Source: Streptomyces sp. NBC_01317 (GTDB lineage: Bacteria > Actinomycetota > Actinomycetes > Streptomycetales > Streptomycetaceae). From it: DNA of 64,000 nucleotides. The translations under genes and the position numbers were made by a program. Positions 26,888-34,200 of the stretch are shown here, piece by piece. The stretch is taken from the NCBI RefSeq assembly GCF_035961655.1, contig NZ_CP108393.1:7773501-7837500 (forward strand), given 5' to 3'. Under the pieces are notes generated by a model, which was not told the DNA's origin, ran no database searches, and saw only the letters and a list, made by a program, of their open reading frames with translations. Numbering within the stretch: the first letter of the stretch is position 1; each line of letters opens with the position of its first letter.

Positions 26888-27962
26888 GGACAGCTTCTTT
26901 CTGTCGGTGGGTCGCCTGTCGGTGGGTCGCCTGTCGGTGGGTGACCGGCGGGTGCTGTGGCGACGGATCGCGGGTGATCTCCAGCAGCGCGGTGGTCCAG
27001 CGGAAACCGACCCCGAAACTCACGACGAGGACACGGTCCCCGGCCCGTAACGTGCCGGCGCGGAACGACCGGTCGAGGGCGAGCAGGATGTCGGACGGAC
27101 CGGCGTGCCCGAGGTGCCGGCCGTAGGTCCAGCTGGTGTCGTCGGCACGGAGACCGAGCGGTGAGCCGCTGAGGAGCATGTCGAGCACGACCGACCCGAT
27201 CGCGATGGGCACCACGTGCGAGACGTCCGCCGCTTTCACCCCGGCCTCGTCGAGAGCGGTCTCGACGCAGCGGTGGGTGGCCCGTCGCAGCACGTCGATG
27301 TGGGGCAGGAACCCGGTCTCCTCGACGGGAAACCGCCGGGCGGCACCGGTGTACCCGTGCCGGGCCCTGGTCTGCGCCTCCAGTTGGGGCTCCGTGACAT
27401 GGGCGGTCGCCACCAGCCGGGCGAAGCCCGTGCCCCGGGTGAGGACGGCGGCGGCGCCCGCGTCCCCCGCCACGTAACCCAACTCCCGCGCATAGCCCCA
27501 CCGTTCGTCCGGGAACCGGACCCCGGTCGTGACCAGCGTGGCTTTCGCGTCCGGCCGGGCGGTGAGGTGTTCGGCCGCGGTGACGAGCGCGGCGGCCCCG
27601 CCGTCGCTGGCCGCGCCGACCTCGATCCAGGCCGTGTCCCTTCCCCCGAGCACCCGCATCAGGTAGGCGGCGGGCGTGTAGTGGTCCCCGTCCTGGAACC
27701 CGGCGTGCACGAGCAGGCTCAGGTCGGCACTCGCGACGTCCGCGTGGCGCAGCGCCTTGAGGCCCGCCCGGGCCGCCATCTGCGTCGCCGTGCTGTCCGT
27801 CGAGACGGCGGCCGAGGTGAATCCGTTGAGCGCCAGCAGGGAGGGAGGCCCGGTGGCCGGGCCGTCCCACGGGTCCTGCTCGGGTTTGACGGGGGGTACC
27901 CAGGCACCCGTCCCGGCGATCGTGATGTCCTGCCACAACACTGCGGTCTCCTCGGTTGTCAC
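26880..27962 (-). CDS. KAS III-like acyltransferase with Ser in place of the catalytic Cys
   Basis: 360 residues, ketoacyl-ACP synthase III fold. Where FabH has the catalytic Cys the sequence reads VGAASDGG with Ser119. The FabH His motif is replaced by VVPIAIGS, and the Asn position by YGRHLGHAGPSD (His286, Asp291). This pattern fits the CerJ/ChlB3/DpsC-like branch, in which KAS III homologues move acyl groups instead of condensing. Inference: it loads a starter or releases the finished chain onto an acceptor. The C-terminus ends in three ATHRQ-type repeats from 15-bp DNA repeats. It lies 30 bp behind the megasynthase stop. Confidence 0.82.
   Translation of the reverse strand: MTTEETAVLWQDITIAGTGAWVPPVKPEQDPWDGPATGPPSLLALNGFTSAAVSTDSTATQMAARAGLKALRHADVASADLSLLVHAGFQDGDHYTPAAYLMRVLGGRDTAWIEVGAASDGGAAALVTAAEHLTARPDAKATLVTTGVRFPDERWGYARELGYVAGDAGAAAVLTRGTGFARLVATAHVTEPQLEAQTRARHGYTGAARRFPVEETGFLPHIDVLRRATHRCVETALDEAGVKAADVSHVVPIAIGSVVLDMLLSGSPLGLRADDTSWTYGRHLGHAGPSDILLALDRSFRAGTLRAGDRVLVVSFGVGFRWTTALLEITRDPSPQHPPVTHRQATHRQATHRQKEAVHG
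26901..26945. repeat. Three 15-bp repeats in the KAS III-like gene tail
   Basis: CTGTCGGTGGGTCGC at 26901-26915, 26916-26930 and, with its last bases changed, 26931-26945. They encode repeated T-H-R-Q-A pentapeptides at the C-terminus. Confidence 0.85.
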
Positions 27963-27967
27963 TGAAA

Positions 27968-27997
27968 GGGCGACGTGTCACAGGGCGACGTGTCACA
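27968..27997. repeat. Two exact 15-bp repeats at the megasynthase/KAS III junction
   Basis: GGGCGACGTGTCACA at 27968-27982 and 27983-27997. They cover the megasynthase stop codon and most of the 30-bp gap before the KAS III-like start. Confidence 0.85.
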
Positions 27998-30900
27998 GAA
28001 GGGGCGACCGGTGAACGCGGGCGCCGGGCCTGAGCACCTCTCCGCTGTGGTCCGGCGCGTGCGCGCCGACACCGGTGATCCGGGCCAGCACCCGGCCGTA
28101 CCCGGTCACGGCGGTCAGGGCCCCGGTGGCGAAGTCGCAGTGCAGCCGGATCACCGGGTTCTCCGCGCTGAGCTGGCAGTCGTTGCCCGGCCCGCCGAGA
28201 TCGACCTCGTCGAGGCCGGCCATCGGGCCTAACGGGGGCGGGCGTTCACCGCGCGGCGGCAGCAGCAACAGCTGCGCCATCGCGTCCAGCAGCAGCGCCG
28301 GTACGGTCATCCCCGCCAGGGCCGGGGCCCAGGCGGCGTGGTCGAGACCGAACCTGGCGCTGCTCCCGTCCGGCCCGAGGGCGTAGTCGCGGGTGCCCGC
28401 GAACGGGCCGGTGAGCGAGATCGGCGGGTCGGGGGAGTAGACCGGCATCGCGAAATCGGGTTCGGGCTCGTAGGACGAGGAGTCGGGGGGCCGGGCGAGC
28501 GTGCGGAAGCGGTCCGCCAGTACGACCGTCGTCTCGCACAGCAGGTCGTTGAAGCGCAGCACCTTGCCGTTCCTGCCCAGGCGGTGGGCGGTCATCCGGA
28601 CGGCCACCTCGGCGCGGTCGCGCTTCCGGCTCGTGACCCGGGCCTCCACCGCGACGGTGCGCGGCGGCCCGGCGAGCCTGACCGTGACCGACGTCCGGCA
28701 GACGAGACCGCGGAACCCGGTGACCACGAGGCCGGGGCAGAGGGGCGCCGCCGCGCCGGCCGCGGCCTCCAGGACGAACGTGCCCGGCAGGGTGTACTCC
28801 CCGTTGACCCGGTGGTGGCGCATCCACCGGCCGTCCCGCTCGGCCAGCGTGCGCGGATCCCAGGTCTTGGTGTAGACGGCCCAGGTGCCGCCCCGGTGCA
28901 GGACACCGTCGAGCAGCGGCGTGGTCAGCGCCGGGTCGGGCGGCGCGGGCGGCGGCGCGTCCGGGGCGGGGACCGGCGGCTCGGCGGCGGAACCGTACGT
29001 ACTGATGCCGCGCCGGGCCAGCAGGACCCGCTCCTCCTCGCGGATGAAGAACGCGACCCCGTTGGCCGGTGGCCGGGTCACGGCGGAGAGGAACTGCGCG
29101 CATCCTTGCGCGGTGCTGATGTAGGCGTCCATCCGGTTGCGCTTGAGGGTCTCCCGCATGGTGGCGCTGCTGGCGACGCCGACCTCCCGCCAGCCGCTCC
29201 AGAGGATCGCGAACTCCTGGTGGCCGTCGGGGCCGTGGCGCTGGGCCCGGTGGCTCGCGTACGCCAGGTATTCGTTGACGGCGCAGTAGTCGATGTCACC
29301 GGGCGCGGGAGCGAGGGTCGCCAGTGTGCTGAAGTTGCACCAGATCCGGGGCAAACGCCCCGCCAGGGCCCGTTTGAGGTTGCGGTAACCGGTCGCCTTG
29401 GTGGCCCGGACCGCCCGGAAGTCGGCCAGGGTCTTGGCATGCAGCGCGCGCGACCGCAGGTCGAGGACGGTGTTGACGAGCAGGTCGATCCGTCCGTGCC
29501 GGTCGAGCACCTCGTGGAGGAGGGCGGCGGTGCCCTCGGCGTCGAGGACGTCGCACACCCGGTGGTGGACCCGGTCCGGGCCGCACAGCTCCGTCAGCCG
29601 TTCCACCGTACGGCGCACCTCCAGGCGTGCCTGGGCCTTCTCGTAGGTGGCCCGCAGCTCACCCACCGACGCGCCGGGGTGTCCGCGGCGTTCGGCGGCG
29701 ATGAACTCGGCCTGGGGCGGCAGCGCGTCGCCGGTGTCCGGCAGCGGGGTGCGGCCGACGACGTACAGGTGGGGCCGGTCGGTGGCGCGGGCGACCGCCT
29801 GGAGCAGTTCGGGGGTGATCCCCCGGGCGCCACCGAAGGCGACCACGACCGCGCCGGGCGGCAGCGGCGCGTCCCCGGCCGGGGGCGGTGCCGTGTCGTC
29901 GTCGGCGACGGCCAGCGCGGACCAGGCGCCGCCGCGACAGGCCAGCGTGTGTGTCGGCACCTCGGCGGTGCCCGCCCGCGCCAGCTGTTCGAGGGCGGTC
30001 GCCGCGTCCGGCGCGTCGGTGAGGAGGAGCACCCCGCCGCATTGCGGGACCTCGGACCGTACGGAGCGGACGAGGCCGGAGAACAGCCCGCTCAGCGGGG
30101 GCGGCAGGTCGTCCGGCAGCTCCCCGAGCAGGACCCCGCCGAGCGACCCGCCGGAGCGCAGCGCGGGCAGCGCCGCCTGGAGCGTGGTGAACGTGAGGTC
30201 CTGGAGCTCTTCCATCCGGGTGGCGTCGGCGTCGTCGCTCCCGCTGCCGGGGACGGGCAGCCGGGACAGGACCCGGATGTGGCGGGGGACGAACGGCAGG
30301 CCGGCCAGGGCGCCGGGGGCCTCCTCGGCCGGGACGTGGGTGGCACCCGGGAGGCCCGGCCGGGGCGACCAGACGGCGACGTCCGGGGCGGTGACCGCCG
30401 CGGCGAGATCCGGGACGTCGGTGAGGACGACGGTGCCCGGCGGGAGCGGCGGGGTGGCCGAACCTCCACGCGGCGGGGGTGCCGGTGCCGGGACGAGACG
30501 GAAGGTCTGGCGGCGGCCGGTGAAGACCCCGGAGTGTTCGGATCCGGCGCGGCCGGGTGCGCTGCGTTCCGTCACGATCCGGTCCGGTGCGCTGTGTTCG
30601 GGCGCGGTCCGGTCAGGAGTGAGGTGCCCCGGTTCGGTCCGGTCAGGCGCGGGGTCCCCCGGCCCGGTGCGTAACGGCTCCTCCGCCTCTTCCCGGTCCT
30701 GGCCGCGGTGAGGCGGCCCGGCCGGCCGGGTGAACCGGATCGCCGGTGATCCGGCGGCGGCGGGCGTCACGACGGTGTCCGTCCCGGTGACGACGGCCCG
30801 GACGACCGTCAGCAGGGCGTCCAGCGACAGGTAGGTGTGTCCCGCGCCCGCCAGCACGGGAAGGGAGTGCGCGGGCGTGCCCGCGTCCCCGGAACCGGCG

Positions 30901-33900
30901 CCGCCGACCGTGGTGGAGAGCGTGCCGAGCACGGGCAGGTGGTGCTCCAGGGCGGTGGAGCGCCGGGTGACCGCCAGGACGGCGGCGCCCTCCGCGATGG
31001 ACCGGCCCTCCGGCACCAGCCCGGCCAGGTGGCGGTCCCAGCCGCTGATCGGCCGCAGGCACACCGCACCGACGAGCGCCAGGTCGCAGGCCCGGTGCCG
31101 GAGCTGGCGCAGGGCCAGGTCGACCGCCGTGTGCGCGGAGTCCCGCTGGGCGTAGAGGCTGGTCCCCATGCCCCGGAAGTCGTAGTAGTTGGCGGCCCGG
31201 CCCGACAGGATGCAGGAGACCGCCCCGGTGAAGTCGTCCTCGTTCAGGCCGCCGGGGATCACCCCCTCGGACTCGGCCATCCCCTTCGTCAGGTACTCCT
31301 TCAGGGTCTCCGCATGCGCCGGGTCGGGCAGGATGTCGAACGTGGTGGCGCACTCGGCGGCGTGCACCCGCAGCGCGGCCCGGGTGTTGTGTGTGGTCGG
31401 CAGTGTCGATCCCACCATCACCGCCGTGGTGGGCCGCAGGCCGACGCCCGGCTCGCCGAGGTCGTCCAGCAGCGGGCCGAGGGCCTGGAGCACCATCAGG
31501 TGAGCGGCGTCCATGTGCCGCATCGTCAGCGGCGGGATGCGCACCTCACGCGGGGACGGCAAGGGGTACGGCGTACCGAAGCCGGCCTCCGGGAGCGGGC
31601 CGTCACCCCGCAGCCAGGCGGGCACCTGGGCGCGGTCCAGACCGGGCAGGTGGGTGTTCCAGCCCACGACGACCAGGTCCTCCGTGTCGGCGGCCACGTC
31701 ACCGCCCTGTCTCCGCGCGGGGGCGGCCCGCGGCACGCGGTCGGACAGGACCACGTGCGCGTCCGCCCCGCCGAGGCCGAACGACGACACCCCGACCACG
31801 CGGGGCCGTGCGTCCTCCGGCGGCCAGGGCGCGTCCTTGACCGGTACGGTCAGCCGCGTGCCGTCCTCCAGCAGGGGATGCGGATCGGTGACCACGGGCT
31901 GGCCGGGAACCGCCCCGCGTTCGAGGGCGACCAGCGCGTGCGCGACCGAGACCAGGCCCGCCAGCACACCGGTGTGCCCGAAGACCTGCTTGTTCGACGT
32001 CAGCAGGCACGCCCGCCGCCGCGGCCCCAACCGCGAGAGCAGCGAGCGCAGTTCGATCTCGTCGCCCACCGGCGTACCCGTGCCGTGTGCCACGACCCAG
32101 TCCACGTCGTCGGCCTCGACGCCCGCGTCGGCCCAGGCCCGGGAGATCGCCAGCTCCTGCCCCCGGGTGGCCGGGGCGTGAATGCCCTTTCCCCGGCCGT
32201 CGGCGGCGAGCCCGGTGCCCCGTACGACACCGAGGATGGGGTCGCCGTCCGCCACGGCACGCGCGTACGACTTCAGGGCGAGCGTGACGGCGCCCTCCCC
32301 GATGATGGTCCCGTCGGCCGCCCGGTCGAAGGGGCGGATCCGGCCGCTCATCGAGATGCCCTGGGCCCGGCAGAAGAGCGTGAACCCGATCGGCTCGATG
32401 ATCGACGTACCCCCGACGAGCGCCACGTCGCAGGAGCCCTCGCGCAGGGCCTTGACCGCCGCGTCCAGGGCGAACAACCCGCTGGCGCAGGCCGCGTCGA
32501 GGGTCAGGTGCTGCGCGTCGGCGGGGATCAGGCCGCGCAGCGCGTTGCGGGAGACGGACGCGGGCAGGTAGTCCTGCGGGTTGCCGCCGTCGCCTCCGTA
32601 GTGCGCGCCGATGGCGTGGTCGGCCAGCTCGGCCAGCCACTCGCCGTCCCCGCCGGCGGGGATCGCCTCGCGCACCATGCGCCGGTACTCGTCCCCCAGC
32701 ACGACACCCTGGGGACCGAGCCCCGTCTGGTCGTGGATACCGGTGGTCGCGGCGAGCCACCGGTCCGCCGGGCGCCGCCGTACCCCGGCCAGGGCCTGGA
32801 CGGCGCAGTGCCGCAGCCAGCGGGTGGTACGCGGCCACCCGGGGTGGCCGGCGTTCCCGTCCGGTTCGGTGAGCGAGGCGGGATCGGGGACGAAGTCGTG
32901 GAGGTACCCGGCCTCGCGGACGTAGAAGGAGTCGGTGTCCTCCCGGGTGGGTGCCCAGAAGTGCTTCAGGTCGAAGGCGGACGGCTCGCTGGAGAGCAGG
33001 GCGCCCTCGCGCAACCGGTCCCAGAACTCCGCCGTGTTGTTCGCGCCGGGCAGGGCCAGCCCGAGCCCGACCACCGCGACGGCTCCGGGGTCGGTCTCCG
33101 GGGCTCGGTCCGGCTCCGGCTCCGGGGACGTGACGGTCGCGGGTGCCGCTGCCGATGCGGGGGCAGGTACGGGCGCCGGCATCGGCGCCGGGGCAGGCGC
33201 CGCGTAGGCAGCAGCCGGTCGTTCGGGCGCGGACAGGTCCACCGCGGGCGGTGTCGTGACCACGGGCGGTGTCGCCACCACGGCGGCCGGGACCGGTCGG
33301 CGCCGGGCGGGACCGGTCACCCGGTCCGCCAGCCTGCTGTGCAGCCGCAGGCCCTGCATCCCGCCGATGCTGATACCGCCGTCGGCGACGACGGTCTGCC
33401 CCGTGATGAAAGCGGTGTCCTCGTGCAGCAGGTGGACGATCAGCCGGGCCGCCTCCGGCGTCGAGAGCGTACGGCCCATCAGCTCGCTGTTCTCGGCCGG
33501 GCCGCCGGGCACCGCCGCCGGGCCGTCCAGATTGACGAGGATCTCGCTCACGACGGAGCCCAGCAGCACGGTGTTGACCCGGATGCCCTGGCCGACCAGT
33601 TCGAGCGCCAGATAGCGGACCAGCGACTCCAGGGCCGCCTTGGTGACGCCGCCGGGGCCGTACCCCTGAACCGGCTGGCGCGCCCCGACGCTGGACAGGC
33701 AGAGGATGCTCGCGCCCTTCCTGCCCGCCATCAGCTCGGCCGCCCGGCGCGAACAGTGGTAGGCGCCCATCACATTGGTGGACCACGCCCGTTGCCAGTA
33801 GGTGTCGTCGACGTCGAACAAAGGCAGGAACGCCCCGCCCGCCGCGTTGTTGATCAGGAAGTCCAGGCCGCCGTGCCGCTCCTGGACCAGGTCGAACATC

Positions 33901-34199
33901 CGGTCGATCTCGCTGGTCTTGGCCACCGAGGCGCGGATGAACTCGCAGCTGTGACCTGCCTCTTCCAGTTCCGTACGCAGCAGCTCCGCCTGCTCCACCG
34001 AGTGGAAGTAGTTGACGATCACGTGCGCGCCGCCTTCCGCCAGACGGCGGACGATGTCCGCGCCGAGGCTCTTCGCGGCGCCGGTGACGAGGGCGACCCG
34101 GCCCCGCAGGCTGTCGGTGGAAGTCACGCCGGAAGTCACGCCGGAGGTCACGGTGGAGGTCAGGGTGGCAGTCGGTTCGGAGGTCAGGGCGGAGGTCAC
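27993..34199 (-). CDS. Iterative PKS/PUFA-synthase-like megasynthase: ER(FabL-like)-KS-CLF-KR-DH
   Basis: 2068 residues. (1) About 33-280: SDR with TGAAKSLG and Tyr180-x6-Lys187, the spacing of FabL-type enoyl-ACP reductase rather than a ketoreductase. (2) About 372-825: KS with Cys571 (DAACASG), His705 (HGTGTP) and His742 (KQVFGHTG), a full catalytic triad. (3) About 840-1160: second KS-like domain without Cys (SLYAQRDSAHT), best read as chain-length factor. (4) About 1447-1735: KR with GGARGIT, Ser1624, Tyr1638 and Asn1642, of the PfaA/HglD type. (5) About 1762-2045: double-hotdog DH with HRVNGEYTLP (His1796, HxxxGxxxxP) and DAMAQ (Asp1972, DxxxQ). AT and ACP are on the overlapping upstream gene. 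No thioesterase. By family it should build a reduced or partly unsaturated chain iteratively. Linkers at 285-365 and 1160-1240 are low-complexity. Confidence 0.88.
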   Translation of the reverse strand: MTSALTSEPTATLTSTVTSGVTSGVTSTDSLRGRVALVTGAAKSLGADIVRRLAEGGAHVIVNYFHSVEQAELLRTELEEAGHSCEFIRASVAKTSEIDRMFDLVQERHGGLDFLINNAAGGAFLPLFDVDDTYWQRAWSTNVMGAYHCSRRAAELMAGRKGASILCLSSVGARQPVQGYGPGGVTKAALESLVRYLALELVGQGIRVNTVLLGSVVSEILVNLDGPAAVPGGPAENSELMGRTLSTPEAARLIVHLLHEDTAFITGQTVVADGGISIGGMQGLRLHSRLADRVTGPARRRPVPAAVVATPPVVTTPPAVDLSAPERPAAAYAAPAPAPMPAPVPAPASAAAPATVTSPEPEPDRAPETDPGAVAVVGLGLALPGANNTAEFWDRLREGALLSSEPSAFDLKHFWAPTREDTDSFYVREAGYLHDFVPDPASLTEPDGNAGHPGWPRTTRWLRHCAVQALAGVRRRPADRWLAATTGIHDQTGLGPQGVVLGDEYRRMVREAIPAGGDGEWLAELADHAIGAHYGGDGGNPQDYLPASVSRNALRGLIPADAQHLTLDAACASGLFALDAAVKALREGSCDVALVGGTSIIEPIGFTLFCRAQGISMSGRIRPFDRAADGTIIGEGAVTLALKSYARAVADGDPILGVVRGTGLAADGRGKGIHAPATRGQELAISRAWADAGVEADDVDWVVAHGTGTPVGDEIELRSLLSRLGPRRRACLLTSNKQVFGHTGVLAGLVSVAHALVALERGAVPGQPVVTDPHPLLEDGTRLTVPVKDAPWPPEDARPRVVGVSSFGLGGADAHVVLSDRVPRAAPARRQGGDVAADTEDLVVVGWNTHLPGLDRAQVPAWLRGDGPLPEAGFGTPYPLPSPREVRIPPLTMRHMDAAHLMVLQALGPLLDDLGEPGVGLRPTTAVMVGSTLPTTHNTRAALRVHAAECATTFDILPDPAHAETLKEYLTKGMAESEGVIPGGLNEDDFTGAVSCILSGRAANYYDFRGMGTSLYAQRDSAHTAVDLALRQLRHRACDLALVGAVCLRPISGWDRHLAGLVPEGRSIAEGAAVLAVTRRSTALEHHLPVLGTLSTTVGGAGSGDAGTPAHSLPVLAGAGHTYLSLDALLTVVRAVVTGTDTVVTPAAAGSPAIRFTRPAGPPHRGQDREEAEEPLRTGPGDPAPDRTEPGHLTPDRTAPEHSAPDRIVTERSAPGRAGSEHSGVFTGRRQTFRLVPAPAPPPRGGSATPPLPPGTVVLTDVPDLAAAVTAPDVAVWSPRPGLPGATHVPAEEAPGALAGLPFVPRHIRVLSRLPVPGSGSDDADATRMEELQDLTFTTLQAALPALRSGGSLGGVLLGELPDDLPPPLSGLFSGLVRSVRSEVPQCGGVLLLTDAPDAATALEQLARAGTAEVPTHTLACRGGAWSALAVADDDTAPPPAGDAPLPPGAVVVAFGGARGITPELLQAVARATDRPHLYVVGRTPLPDTGDALPPQAEFIAAERRGHPGASVGELRATYEKAQARLEVRRTVERLTELCGPDRVHHRVCDVLDAEGTAALLHEVLDRHGRIDLLVNTVLDLRSRALHAKTLADFRAVRATKATGYRNLKRALAGRLPRIWCNFSTLATLAPAPGDIDYCAVNEYLAYASHRAQRHGPDGHQEFAILWSGWREVGVASSATMRETLKRNRMDAYISTAQGCAQFLSAVTRPPANGVAFFIREEERVLLARRGISTYGSAAEPPVPAPDAPPPAPPDPALTTPLLDGVLHRGGTWAVYTKTWDPRTLAERDGRWMRHHRVNGEYTLPGTFVLEAAAGAAAPLCPGLVVTGFRGLVCRTSVTVRLAGPPRTVAVEARVTSRKRDRAEVAVRMTAHRLGRNGKVLRFNDLLCETTVVLADRFRTLARPPDSSSYEPEPDFAMPVYSPDPPISLTGPFAGTRDYALGPDGSSARFGLDHAAWAPALAGMTVPALLLDAMAQLLLLPPRGERPPPLGPMAGLDEVDLGGPGNDCQLSAENPVIRLHCDFATGALTAVTGYGRVLARITGVGAHAPDHSGEVLRPGARVHRSPLL

Positions 34200-34200
34200 A
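34119..34200. repeat. Seven 12-bp units at the start of the megasynthase gene
   Basis: Units start at 34119, 34131, 34143, 34155, 34167, 34179 and 34191, with consensus GGAGGTCACGCC; the first two are identical. On the coding strand they give a T-S-x-x tetrapeptide repeat as the first 28 residues. The array reaches the stop codon of the upstream AT-ACP gene. Confidence 0.85.
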
